NCBI GenBank assembly: GCA_006226425.1
Contig: SBGX01000010.1
Span: 186,001 to 250,000, forward strand
Reading direction: 5' to 3'
DNA from: Bacteroidota bacterium
GTDB taxonomy: Bacteria; Bacteroidota; Bacteroidia; Flavobacteriales_D; Crocinitomicaceae
Length of the DNA stretch: 64,000 bases
The position numbers were made by a program, and so were the translations under genes. Under the pieces are notes generated by a model. That model saw only the letters and a list, made by a program, of their open reading frames with translations, did not search any database and had not been told where the DNA came from. Positions 9,194 through 18,248 of this stretch are shown here, piece after piece; position 1 is the first letter of the stretch, and the number at the start of each line of letters is the position of its first letter.

Positions 9194-10009
9194 ATGCGCA
9201 AAATCTTCAATCTTTCTCTTTTATTCCTTATAGGGCTCCTTCTTTCAGGAACCGTCAAAGCTCAGATTTATCCCCTAACGATCTGTCAGGACAGCTTATC
9301 AATCTTTCAGTCCTCACAAACAATAGAAGGAAAACTACGTCTCTTTCGCTCGCAAAGTTTTGAGGCTTTCAATCCATTTCACTATGATCTTCTGACCGAG
9401 CTCAAGTTAAACACTACTGAACAGCGAATTGATTCAATTCAACCAGGAACATATCTGATCGAATACCAGCCTGCCGACACCAATGCACTCCCCTCCTGGC
9501 GAATATTCATTATGTCGGGACCAAAGTCTGTTTTCCTGGATGGCCATTTTTTCAACGCTGACTTTCCACCTTTCTCATCTCGGATGAAAAAGGGACAACA
9601 TTTGATTTTCCACTTCCCTCCTCCCCTCAATCCATTTCAAAAACGACGGGGCGACGAAACTTATGAATTTCAATTTCTGCATGTGCAGCGAATTAAAAAT
9701 CGCTACTATGTGGAGTATGTAAATGACTTTTCTAATCTGGGATTCCAAATAATACCTCTCCAACGCGATCTTAGTATTATTCACCAATCGAAAAAATCGA
9801 ATCGCACCCGTTTGAACAGGGCAGACCTTCAGAAGCTCATCCAGTTCGAACGAAACTTGAAAAGAAACTACTTTCAGCAAAACACCATTGGAAAAAAGGC
9901 CCAACTGAGCCAAATCTATTATCAAATCCTATCGGACGAAACCACTTACATCTACTGCCCCAAACAACTTATCCAAGAATTAAAGGAACAACTATGGAAC
10001 GATCTGTAA
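9194..10009 (+). CDS. Secreted protein of unknown function
   Basis: The protein has 271 residues when started at the ATG at 9194, which gives a clean signal peptide (MRKIFNLSLLFLIGLLLSG, ending at VKAQ). The upstream in-frame start at 9161 would add eleven residues before the signal and is unlikely. The mature part is mixed beta/alpha with a basic C-terminal third (FERNLKRNYFQQN). I recognise no family. It follows the rplT terminator and stands alone, with the SET-domain gene 117 bases downstream. Confidence 0.65.
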   Translation: MRKIFNLSLLFLIGLLLSGTVKAQIYPLTICQDSLSIFQSSQTIEGKLRLFRSQSFEAFNPFHYDLLTELKLNTTEQRIDSIQPGTYLIEYQPADTNALPSWRIFIMSGPKSVFLDGHFFNADFPPFSSRMKKGQHLIFHFPPPLNPFQKRRGDETYEFQFLHVQRIKNRYYVEYVNDFSNLGFQIIPLQRDLSIIHQSKKSNRTRLNRADLQKLIQFERNLKRNYFQQNTIGKKAQLSQIYYQILSDETTYIYCPKQLIQELKEQLWNDL

Positions 10010-10126
10010 GCTCCAGAATTGGGAAAAAAACTATTTATGCAGTTGCACAACTGGCAGGCATTCCTTAAGTTTGTGGCCAAAGGCTATCCTAAATAGCCAT
10101 AATACGAAAAAAACGCCTCATTAATT

Positions 10127-10483
10127 ATGAATTTTATCGTCAAAGAAAAAGACGGATACAAAGGCTTGTATTCGCAAATTCCGTTTAAAGCGGGTGAAAC
10201 TGTATTTGAATTTACAGGTGAAGTTATTGATTACCCGACCAGAACTTCTATTCAAATCGCTCCAGGAAAGCATCAAGAGGATGAATTGGGTCAATTCATT
10301 AACCATGCTTGTGAACCATCTTGTCGGGTGGAGAGCAACCGTATTGTCGCATTAAGAGATCTTCCAACAGATACGGAAATCACTTTTGACTACAATGAAA
10401 ACGAAGATTTGATGAGCTCCCCTTTTACTTGTCACTGCTGTGGAAAGCAAATTGGTGGAAAAGAAGTCAAAACTACGGCTTAA
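10127..10483 (+). CDS. Small SET-domain protein
   Basis: A 118-residue protein that is almost only a SET domain. It has FVxEKDGYKGLYSQ-like N-terminal sequence (IVKEKDGYKGLYSQIPFKAG), the SAM/lysine-channel motif FINHACEPSCRVES and the tyrosine motif EITFDYNENED. A short cysteine cluster follows (FTCHCCGKQIGG) that resembles a post-SET zinc clip. SET proteins methylate lysines, and targets in bacteria are mostly unknown. The fold call is good; substrate and activity are not known. It lies between orphan genes, with no visible promoter box. Confidence 0.8.
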   Translation: MNFIVKEKDGYKGLYSQIPFKAGETVFEFTGEVIDYPTRTSIQIAPGKHQEDELGQFINHACEPSCRVESNRIVALRDLPTDTEITFDYNENEDLMSSPFTCHCCGKQIGGKEVKTTA

Positions 10484-10515
10484 CAATCATTTTTAGCCTT
10501 TTCAATCGTTCGTTA

Positions 10516-10550
10516 AGTGCACGCAATTTTCTAATTTTGTTTCGTGCACT
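10516..10550 (+). promoter_or_regulatory. Inverted repeat AGTGCACG/CGTGCACT enclosing a -7 box
   Basis: Perfect 8-bp arms at 10516-10523 and 10543-10550 flank TAATTTTG (10532-10539), a TAnnTTTG match. The right arm contains the GTG start at 10544. Because transcription from this box would start near the GTG, the left arm would not be in RNA. The repeat is therefore more likely a DNA operator than an RNA hairpin. Confidence 0.45.
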
Positions 10551-11110
10551 TTATCGAACCATATTTCCGTTGGCGGGATTTGTACGTCGCCTCCGAAGAT
10601 CCGAATTCACCTTTCTTCGGCAGGGAGTATAGTGAGTTTGAATTCGAGCACAAAATCTATAATTATGTCATCCATCCACAATGGGATTTCATGGGTTCTT
10701 CTACCCTATTTCTCAAGATTCTCTACGTGGATTATGATCAGGGCTTTTGCATCATTGAGTTGATTGGAGAATGGAATGATGCCATCGAAAATGACATCAT
10801 GACCTTCAAAAGGGAGATCATCGACCCCCTGCTATACCTTGATATTCGCCAATTCATTCTGATCGGGGAAAATGTACTCAACTTTCATGCTTCGGACGAT
10901 TCTTACTATGAAGAGTGGTTCGATGAGGTGGAAGACGGATGGATTGCGCTCATTAATTTCCACGACCATGTCAGCCGGGAATTTGAGGCCGGACACATCG
11001 ATCATTACTTTGTTATGAAAGGGGAATTGGACGAACTGGAGTGGAGAACCTATTCTCCACAACAATTGTTCGACAAAGTCAATTCTTACGTCAACAAACG
11101 TTTAAGCTAA
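10544..11110 (+). CDS. Conserved Bacteroidota protein of unknown function
   Basis: An acidic 188-residue soluble protein without signal or membrane segments. It starts at a GTG giving MHFIEPYFRWRDLYVASED. I remember this N-terminus as strongly conserved in Bacteroidota homologues, which supports the GTG although it sits only four bases after a -7 box. Conserved-looking parts include FIGEWNDAIEND-type sequence (here IELIGEWNDAIENDI) and ILIGENVLNFHASDDSYYEEW. No function is known to me. It converges with the LOG-family gene, with four bases between the stops. Confidence 0.75.
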   Translation: MHFIEPYFRWRDLYVASEDPNSPFFGREYSEFEFEHKIYNYVIHPQWDFMGSSTLFLKILYVDYDQGFCIIELIGEWNDAIENDIMTFKREIIDPLLYLDIRQFILIGENVLNFHASDDSYYEEWFDEVEDGWIALINFHDHVSREFEAGHIDHYFVMKGELDELEWRTYSPQQLFDKVNSYVNKRLS

Positions 11111-11114
11111 GCGA

Positions 11115-11798
11115 CTAGAAGTTCGGTGACAATTCGTGTGACTTGTAGAAGTCTTCGATATACTTCACTGCTTCATCAGCTGTATCCACAATCTTGTACA
11201 GTCCTAAATCCGCTTTTGAGATATTGTTCTCATCACCTAGCATGGTTTGCTCAACCCAATCAAAAAGTCCTCTCCAATAAGATTCTCCAATCAAAACAAC
11301 CGGACGCTTATTGATTTTTTTCGTCTGAATCAAGGTCAATGCCTCGAACATTTCATCCATGGTTCCGAAACCTCCAGGAAGCACCACAAACCCTTGTGAA
11401 TACTTTACGAAGACTACTTTACGAACAAAGAAATAATCGAACTCCAGGTTGTGTTCTGGATCGATATATGGATTATGGTTTTGCTCAAAAGGAAGATCAA
11501 TGTTCAATCCAACGGATTTTCCTCCTCCTTGCTGCGCTCCTTTGTTTCCGGCTTCCATGACTCCAGGACCACCTCCGGTGATAACTCCGTATCCTGCTTC
11601 AGCCAGTTTTTCACTGACTTCCGTTGCCAACTGATAATACTTATTATCCGGCTTTGTACGAGCTGAACCAAATACGGAAATACAAGGTCCTATTTTTGCC
11701 ATTCGCTCATATCCTTCTACAAACTCGGACATGATCTTGAAAATGGCCCAACTATCGTTTGTTTTTATTTCTGTCCAATCTTTTCTAACAGCATTCAT
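11115..11798 (-). CDS. LOG/TIGR00730 family nucleotide phosphoribohydrolase
   Basis: A 227-residue Rossmann-like protein with GGGPGVMEAGNKGA and the hallmark PGGFGTMDEMFE. Members (LOG in plants, PpnN/YgdH relatives in bacteria) hydrolyse nucleoside 5'-monophosphates to a free base and ribose 5-phosphate. Some make cytokinins. The bacterial role is probably purine nucleotide salvage. It has its own -7 box and a leader of about 100 bases downstream of uvrA. Confidence 0.9.
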   Translation of the reverse strand: MNAVRKDWTEIKTNDSWAIFKIMSEFVEGYERMAKIGPCISVFGSARTKPDNKYYQLATEVSEKLAEAGYGVITGGGPGVMEAGNKGAQQGGGKSVGLNIDLPFEQNHNPYIDPEHNLEFDYFFVRKVVFVKYSQGFVVLPGGFGTMDEMFEALTLIQTKKINKRPVVLIGESYWRGLFDWVEQTMLGDENNISKADLGLYKIVDTADEAVKYIEDFYKSHELSPNF

Positions 11799-11857
11799 AA
11801 CGCTATCTAATTTTATTCTTCGTTTAACATTAAACTACTAAAATCCCTGATGAATTC

Positions 11858-11905
11858 GGTTCCGGTAGGGGTTAGTAAATCAGGTTCAGTAGGGGGGCAA
11901 AGATA
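11858..11905 (-). promoter_or_regulatory. Promoter and repeated leader of the LOG gene
   Basis: Read on the minus strand, TATCTTTG (11898-11905) is a -7 box just after the uvrA stop. The leader then carries two near-copies of one 13-14 base element. On the plus strand these are GGTTCCGGTAGGGG at 11858-11871 and GGTTCAGTAGGGG at 11883-11895, 25 bases apart. The repeat could be a binding site; its role is unknown. Confidence 0.45.
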
Positions 11906-11915
11906 ATCTATTTTT

Positions 11916-14735
11916 TCAAATCTTCATTTCTAATTTCAGATACCTGGCTGTATGTGATTTCTTCTCTGCTTTCTCGATGAGTTTTTCCGGTGTTCCGGAA
12001 AATACAATGCTCCCACCTCCTTTTCCTCCTTCCGGTCCCATATCGACGATGTGATCCGCCACTTTTACAATGTCCAGGTTGTGCTCGATCACCAATACGG
12101 TATTTCCTTCCTGTACCAATCGATCCAGCACTTGCAACAACATCCGGATATCCTCAAAATGTAGCCCCGTAGACGGCTCGTCCAGGATGTAGAGCGTACT
12201 TCCTGTTCCTCTTTTAGACAATTCACTGGCCAGCTTAATTCGCTGTGCTTCCCCTCCGGAAAGTGTGGTTGACGACTGCCCCAATGTCAGGTAGCCCAAG
12301 CCAACTGAAACCAATGTTCCCAAAATCCGATTGATCTTCGGTACTTTTTGAAAAAATTCGGTTGCATCTTCGATCGTCATTTCCAGGACATCACTAATGG
12401 ATTTTCCTCTATACCGAACTTCCAATGTCTCCCGATTATATCGTTTTCCCTGACAAGTTTCACATTCCACGTACACATCCGGCAAGAAGTTCATTTCAAT
12501 GACCTTCACTCCTCCTCCTCCACAGGTTTCGCATCTTCCTCCAACCACATTAAATGAAAAACGCCCTGGTTTATAGCCTCTAATTTGTGCCTCCGGCAAT
12601 GCGGCAAATAGCGTCCTGATTTCTGTAAATACATTCGTGTAGGTTGCCGGGTTGGATCTCGGAGTTCTTCCAATGGGTGCCTGATCAATTTCAATCACCT
12701 TGTCCAAATGTTCCAAACCTTTAATGGAAGTATATGGCATTGGCTTCTTGACTCCGTTGTAGATGTGTGCGTTAAGAATTGGATAAAGCGTGTGGTGAAT
12801 CAAGGTTGATTTTCCCGAACCGGACACTCCGGTGATACATGTAAAGGTTCCAAGTGGAATTTCCAGCTTATCTCCTTTCAGGTTGTGACCACTGGCTCCA
12901 TTCAGAACCAATTTTGAACCATTTCCCTTTCGTCTCACTTTGGGAATACTGATTTCCATTTTCCCATTCAGGTACTGACTTGTCAAAGATGTTCCCTTCA
13001 ACAATTCTTTGTAGGCTCCCGCCTGGACAATATCTCCTCCATGAACTCCTGCTCTCGGACCAATATCAACCACAAAATCAGCCGATTCAATCATTTCGCG
13101 GTCATGTTCCACCACCACCACTGAGTTTCCGGTGTCCCGAAGGCGCTCCAGAGAATGGATCAAGCGTGTATTGTCCCGCTGATGGAGCCCGATACTAGGC
13201 TCATCCAGGATGTAAAGTACATTCATGAGTTCGGAACCTATTTGAGTCGCCAGACGGATTCGTTGCGCCTCTCCTCCCGACAAGGTTCTCGCTGACCGAT
13301 GTAATGACAAGTAGTCCAGCCCTACTTCCAAAATAAAGCGCAATCTGGTCCGAATCTCCTTTAAAATTTCCTCTGCGATCGTCTTCTGTTGCCCATGCAA
13401 ATGTTTGTCCACCTCTTCAAACCAGTTCCCCAATTCTCCGATATCCATCTGCGCCAGGTCCCCAATGTGTTTGTCCCCAATCTTAAAATAATGGGCTTCT
13501 TTCTTTAAACGGGTTCCTTCGCACTCTGGACAAATGATCCGGTTCATAAAACCTTGCGCCCAGCGCTGTATTGCTGCCGAACTATCTTCCGAATGGCGAG
13601 TGATGTATTGGATGATCCCTTCAAATACGACCGATTTATCCTTTGGAGAACGTTCCAATCCTTCGTTTCCATGCAGCAAGACGTGCAGCAGGTCTTCCGG
13701 CATTTCTCCGATCGGTGTATTGAGATCATAATCGGATTCCTTCAGAAAACGCGAGATTCGTTCGAAAATCCAGGTCTTTTTGTACGGTCCAATTGGTTTG
13801 ATTCCTCCTTTCCGAACGGATAATTTTGGGTCTGGGATGATCTTATCGATATCTGCTTCCGAAACTTCTCCCAGTCCATTGCAATTCGGACAAGCTCCGT
13901 AAGGTGAGTTAAATGAAAACAAGTTCGGCTCCGGTTCCGGATAACTGATTCCTGAACTGGGACACATCAGGGCACGACTAAAATGACGAATATCTCCGGT
14001 CTCATAATCCATAATCATCATGGCCTTATTCCCATGACGCATGGCTAGTTGAACCGTGTCATCGATCCGCTTCTCGTCCTTCCGATCCACCAATAGACGA
14101 TCTATCACTAATTCGATGTCGTGAATTTTATATCGATCCAAACGCATCCCGCTCTCCATTTCCGTCAATTCGCCATCCACTCTCACTTTGGAGAAACCTG
14201 CTTTTCGAAGCTGTTCGAACAACTCTCGATAATGCCCCTTTCTTCCCTTTACTTTCGGAGCAAGAATCACTATTTTCTTCCCCTCCATCTGATCCAGGAT
14301 AATATTTCGAATCTGCTCGTCGGAGTATTTGACCATCTGCTCTCCGCTCACGTATGAATAGGCTGTCGAAGCCCGTGCATACAGAAGCCGTAAAAAGTCA
14401 TACACTTCCGTGATGGTTCCAACTGTTGATCTGGGCGATCTCGAAACAGTTTTCTGCTCGATGGAGATCACTGGACTAAGTCCTTCGATCTTATCGACAT
14501 CAGGTCGCTCCAGACCTCCTAAAAATTGTCTGGCATAAGAAGAGAACGTTTCGATGTAACGTCGCTGTCCCTCTGCAAAAATCGTATCAAATGCCAAAGA
14601 TGATTTACCCGATCCGGATAATCCGGTAAAAACAACCAGACGATTCCGGGGAATTTTCAAATCGACATTTTTCAGATTGTGCTCCCGGGCACCATACACT
14701 TCAAGAAATTCCTGGCTTTCTTCTTTCCTGCTCAT
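11916..14735 (-). CDS. uvrA: Excinuclease ABC subunit A
   Basis: This ABC-type ATPase finds DNA damage for nucleotide excision repair. It has 939 residues, the usual length. Walker A motifs are GLSGSGKSSLAFDT near residue 44 and GVSGSGKSTLIHH in the second half. Zinc-finger cysteines are visible as CPNCNG and as CETCGGGG paired with CETCQGKR. Signature motifs LSGGEAQRIRLA and LSGGEAQRIKLA are intact. It starts nine bases after the WecA-like gene and so seems to be the last gene of the polysaccharide operon. Confidence 0.97.
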   Translation of the reverse strand: MSRKEESQEFLEVYGAREHNLKNVDLKIPRNRLVVFTGLSGSGKSSLAFDTIFAEGQRRYIETFSSYARQFLGGLERPDVDKIEGLSPVISIEQKTVSRSPRSTVGTITEVYDFLRLLYARASTAYSYVSGEQMVKYSDEQIRNIILDQMEGKKIVILAPKVKGRKGHYRELFEQLRKAGFSKVRVDGELTEMESGMRLDRYKIHDIELVIDRLLVDRKDEKRIDDTVQLAMRHGNKAMMIMDYETGDIRHFSRALMCPSSGISYPEPEPNLFSFNSPYGACPNCNGLGEVSEADIDKIIPDPKLSVRKGGIKPIGPYKKTWIFERISRFLKESDYDLNTPIGEMPEDLLHVLLHGNEGLERSPKDKSVVFEGIIQYITRHSEDSSAAIQRWAQGFMNRIICPECEGTRLKKEAHYFKIGDKHIGDLAQMDIGELGNWFEEVDKHLHGQQKTIAEEILKEIRTRLRFILEVGLDYLSLHRSARTLSGGEAQRIRLATQIGSELMNVLYILDEPSIGLHQRDNTRLIHSLERLRDTGNSVVVVEHDREMIESADFVVDIGPRAGVHGGDIVQAGAYKELLKGTSLTSQYLNGKMEISIPKVRRKGNGSKLVLNGASGHNLKGDKLEIPLGTFTCITGVSGSGKSTLIHHTLYPILNAHIYNGVKKPMPYTSIKGLEHLDKVIEIDQAPIGRTPRSNPATYTNVFTEIRTLFAALPEAQIRGYKPGRFSFNVVGGRCETCGGGGVKVIEMNFLPDVYVECETCQGKRYNRETLEVRYRGKSISDVLEMTIEDATEFFQKVPKINRILGTLVSVGLGYLTLGQSSTTLSGGEAQRIKLASELSKRGTGSTLYILDEPSTGLHFEDIRMLLQVLDRLVQEGNTVLVIEHNLDIVKVADHIVDMGPEGGKGGGSIVFSGTPEKLIEKAEKKSHTARYLKLEMKI

Positions 14736-14744
14736 AATTTGGTT

Positions 14745-15812
14745 CTATGAAGGCGGGCGATACTTGATTGTCACCCGATACAACAGGATAAAGATAACAA
14801 TGAAATACAAGAGGAAAAAGATCAATGGTAAAACGATTCCCATTTCGGAAAGATGCACCAAATAGACGCCAAACAGGGTTGAAAAAAAGGAGATCATCAA
14901 AAAAATGTACCAGACCTGTCTGTCACTCAAACCGGAATAAACCAAGTGATGCGTCGTATGATCTTTTCCTCCTACCATAGGAGACTGACCCTTCCGAAGA
15001 CGATTAATTGTTACAGTCAATGAATCTGCCGCTGCCGGTGTAAACGTGATCAAACAGATGATCATTCCCACCCAGGGTGGATTCGATGTTAAAGCTCCAA
15101 TGTTCCAGAGATATTTGATGGAGAAAAAGGAAACAAACAATCCAATGAATTGGCTTCCGGCATCTCCCATGAACAATTTCGAAGGATTGATATTATACTT
15201 CAAAAAGCCCATTATTGCCCCAATCTGCGAAATCATCAAAATGGACCAGATATTGCGGTTAAAATCAAATATAATGAAGGAGGACAACAGACAGGCGATC
15301 AGGATAAACACAACCGTTGTTCCGGTAATTCCATCCATATTGTCCAGCATGTTTAGCGAATTCATGATCGTGATGACCCAGATGACTGTTAACGCTGCAT
15401 TCACCCAAAAAATACTGGTAATTTCGATGACCACCCCACTGTAGGCAAACAACAAACCACAGGTGATTTGTGCGAGCAGTTTAATCAAGGGCTTGGTGTT
15501 ATAGGCATCATCAGCCATCCCCATCAAAAAGGCGAGACTCCCCGCCGTTAACAAACCAACGTACTGGAAATTATGAAAGATATTTTCATCGGAAAAAACG
15601 ATGCTAAAACCAATAGCCGAAAACAAGAATACGACAAAAAAGCTGACTCCTCCCAGTGATGGTTTAGATTGGTTGCTCCAACGGACGATCACATCATTGT
15701 TATTTCGAATACCTAGTGATTTCGAGAAGCGCAACAAAAGGACATTGATAATCAACGAAACGATGATTCCTGCAACAGCAAAGCCGATTAGTTGTAAACC
15801 CTTTTCAAACAT
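14745..15812 (-). CDS. Undecaprenyl-phosphate glycosyl-1-phosphate transferase (WecA/MraY family)
   Basis: A 355-residue polytopic membrane protein. It has the family motifs KPSLGGVSFF, the catalytic LNMLDNMDGITG, FMGDAGSQFIG, and a C-terminal DHTTHHLVYSGLS histidine motif. Members transfer a phospho-sugar such as GlcNAc-1-P to undecaprenyl phosphate, the first membrane step of polysaccharide or O-antigen synthesis. The gene lies three bases after the Wzc-like kinase and directly before uvrA. The family is certain; the donor sugar is not. Confidence 0.9.
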   Translation of the reverse strand: MFEKGLQLIGFAVAGIIVSLIINVLLLRFSKSLGIRNNNDVIVRWSNQSKPSLGGVSFFVVFLFSAIGFSIVFSDENIFHNFQYVGLLTAGSLAFLMGMADDAYNTKPLIKLLAQITCGLLFAYSGVVIEITSIFWVNAALTVIWVITIMNSLNMLDNMDGITGTTVVFILIACLLSSFIIFDFNRNIWSILMISQIGAIMGFLKYNINPSKLFMGDAGSQFIGLFVSFFSIKYLWNIGALTSNPPWVGMIICLITFTPAAADSLTVTINRLRKGQSPMVGGKDHTTHHLVYSGLSDRQVWYIFLMISFFSTLFGVYLVHLSEMGIVLPLIFFLLYFIVIFILLYRVTIKYRPPS

Positions 15813-15815
15813 GCT

Positions 15816-18233
15816 TTATTTGTTCCGTTTGAATATTCCTAGCACTCTGGACATAAAGGTCTTCTTCTCGCTATCTTCCGTATAATAGCCATACCCATAT
15901 CCGTAACCATACCCATATCCGTAACCGTAACCATAGCCGTAGCCGTAGCCATAACCCCGTCCTCCAGAACTCACCCCGTTCAGGATGACATTGATGGATT
16001 TGATATTTTGAATTTCAATGAGCTCATTAATTTTCTCGGAGAAGATTCGTTTCGAATAATTGGCCTTAAATACGTAGATTGGAATGTCTGCATTGGCCAA
16101 AATTTGGATACCATCTGACACGATCCCCACTGGTGGGTTATCTACAATAACCACATCGTAACGTCTCCTTAACTCATCGAATACTTCTTTCAATTCCTGA
16201 CTCAGAATCAATTCGGATGGGTTTGGAGGGATTGGACCGGCGGCAATGAAATCCAGATTTTCTACTTCCGAGCCCATAATGGCATCCTCCAATTGAATAC
16301 TTCCCGAAATCAAGTTACTCATCCCGTTTTCATTGGAAGAGTTGAATCCAAGGTGAATTTTCGGTTTCCTCAAATCCAGATCCAGGATGATTGTCTTTTT
16401 ACCTGACATGGCCATCACAGCCGCCAGGTTCAGGGCAATAAACGTTTTTCCTTCTCCGGAAACGGAGGAAGAAATGGCAATGGTCTGAGCGTCCTTGTTT
16501 ATAAAACTCATATTCGCCCGAATACTCCTCATCGATTCTGCGAGAATGGATTTAGAAGATTCATGCACAATGATCTTCGAGTAAAGTAACTCTTTCTTCA
16601 CCGTTGGAACTACCCCGATATAATTCACCTGATCAGGTAAGATCAATTTCAGGTCATCCAGGTTATTAATGTGATTATATCGCAGGTATTTATAGAGTAA
16701 AATGAATAAACCTGAGAAGAATCCGAAAATGAAGAATGACAAGTAAACCAGTCTTTTATTCGGGCTGATCGGATAAACCGGAACCTGCGGATAATTCAAA
16801 ATTCGAGTCGATGGAGACAATCCTGCCAGGGTAATCTGGAACTGTACTTTCTTCTCCGTCAACAGGGTATAATACTTTTCGTTCAACTCCTGAAGAGATT
16901 TGAGTCGGTCGTACTCCATTTTCTTTTCGGGCACCTTGAAGAATTCTGATTCAAGTCCTCCTATCTTGGACTGCAACACTTTCTTCGTCTGATTCAAACG
17001 TTCTTCAATGACACTAATACTTCTTCGCAAAGAGGAAATTTTCGATTTGATCCGCTGATTAATGGTCTTGATCTCCTCATTATTTTCCGAAACATTGAAC
17101 AGCAATCTCTCTTTATACTCCAAAAACTGGTGCAATTCCTGAATTTGTCCGTACAATGAACTTTCAAAGCTTTTCCCCAACATTTCAGGCAACATTCGGT
17201 ACACCTCCAGTCTATTAGGTTCCTGCTTCAAACGAGCTGAAACCATGTTGATGGTTGTCAATTCATCATTGACCAGAAACAATTTGTCATTCAGCTTTTC
17301 AATATCCTCGTTCAGGTGCTTGTCAATCTCATCCGGGTTTGGGATATTGGCTCCTCGCTGATAGCTGATCAAACTATCCTTAGAATCATTCAACTCAACT
17401 CGTAGGGAATCCAACTGTGAATCAATGAAGGTAATTACGTTCTCGGACCCCATTCGCTTCGACTCAATCTCCAACTCCAGGAAAGAGTGAATTACCGCAT
17501 CCACCACATCATAAGACATGAGTGGATTATAAGATGTATAACTCACCAATACTCCGCGAGACTCACTGATGTTCGGGTTAATGACCAGTTTCGGAAGCAA
17601 TCTTTTTACCAAACTCTCGGAACTGTTGAAGGTCATGAACATCTTATTTGAATTCACAATCCGTTCGAAAGTTCCATAGTCGTTGACATTGATCTTGATC
17701 GTAAAATGCTTGGATTTCAACAGCTCATTGACCTTTCCCTTTACTTTGAAAGACTTTCCTCCCAGGTTGTATGACAAGGTAATGTCTTTCCCATTCGTCG
17801 AAGACATCATGATCGGAACTCCACACAACGTAGAATCATTGAGCAAATAAGACTGGGCAAAAACGGCACCACTTCCATAAAGTTCTTCCGTCAAAAATTT
17901 TCCTTCTGAAAAAATGCTGATGTCCAGATTCAATCTTTTGACTGCCCTTTTGAACAAGAATTCCGATTGAAGCAATTCTACTTCCGAGGCGATTGAAAGA
18001 CTGATATTATCATTTTTCAGATTCAGAATTTCCTTTGCCTGATCCTTCGTGTTAATTTGAATTACTGAACGGGTTTCATAGATCGGCTTCGTATATCGTA
18101 AGGACACAAAAGCAAAAGCCAGAAACACCAGGATCAAAACCAGAGGTAGATACCAATAAGACCCAAGAACCGCGCGAACAATGTGCGGGTTGTAATCCTT
18201 ATTGATAAAAAACTTTTTCGAAGAAGTATTCAT
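15816..18233 (-). CDS. Wzc-like polysaccharide co-polymerase and tyrosine autokinase (BY-kinase) with (GY)12 tail
   Basis: An 805-residue inner-membrane protein. A first membrane segment lies near residues 28-46, followed by a periplasmic Wzz domain with long coiled coils and a second membrane segment near 500-523. The cytosolic BY-kinase domain has Walker A SSVSGEGKTF (K596), Walker A' TIILDLDLRKP and Walker B VVIVDNPP. The C-terminal tyrosine cluster, normally loose, is a regular run of 12 Gly-Tyr units (760-783) plus one more Tyr. Family members set chain length and drive export with Wza by cycling tyrosine phosphorylation. It lies between the Wza-like lipoprotein and the WecA-like gene. 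Confidence 0.93.
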   Translation of the reverse strand: MNTSSKKFFINKDYNPHIVRAVLGSYWYLPLVLILVFLAFAFVSLRYTKPIYETRSVIQINTKDQAKEILNLKNDNISLSIASEVELLQSEFLFKRAVKRLNLDISIFSEGKFLTEELYGSGAVFAQSYLLNDSTLCGVPIMMSSTNGKDITLSYNLGGKSFKVKGKVNELLKSKHFTIKINVNDYGTFERIVNSNKMFMTFNSSESLVKRLLPKLVINPNISESRGVLVSYTSYNPLMSYDVVDAVIHSFLELEIESKRMGSENVITFIDSQLDSLRVELNDSKDSLISYQRGANIPNPDEIDKHLNEDIEKLNDKLFLVNDELTTINMVSARLKQEPNRLEVYRMLPEMLGKSFESSLYGQIQELHQFLEYKERLLFNVSENNEEIKTINQRIKSKISSLRRSISVIEERLNQTKKVLQSKIGGLESEFFKVPEKKMEYDRLKSLQELNEKYYTLLTEKKVQFQITLAGLSPSTRILNYPQVPVYPISPNKRLVYLSFFIFGFFSGLFILLYKYLRYNHINNLDDLKLILPDQVNYIGVVPTVKKELLYSKIIVHESSKSILAESMRSIRANMSFINKDAQTIAISSSVSGEGKTFIALNLAAVMAMSGKKTIILDLDLRKPKIHLGFNSSNENGMSNLISGSIQLEDAIMGSEVENLDFIAAGPIPPNPSELILSQELKEVFDELRRRYDVVIVDNPPVGIVSDGIQILANADIPIYVFKANYSKRIFSEKINELIEIQNIKSINVILNGVSSGGRGYGYGYGYGYGYGYGYGYGYGYGYYTEDSEKKTFMSRVLGIFKRNK
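15885..15956 (-). repeat. In-frame hexanucleotide array encoding (GY)12
   Basis: Twelve 6-base GGN-TAY units encode the tail of the BY-kinase. Codons vary: GGT, GGC, GGA and GGG all occur, as do TAT and TAC. Unit gain or loss keeps the frame. The synonymous variety suggests that the dipeptide is maintained at protein level and is not a recent slippage product. Confidence 0.9.
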
Positions 18234-18248
18234 TCGCTCAGCTTCGTT

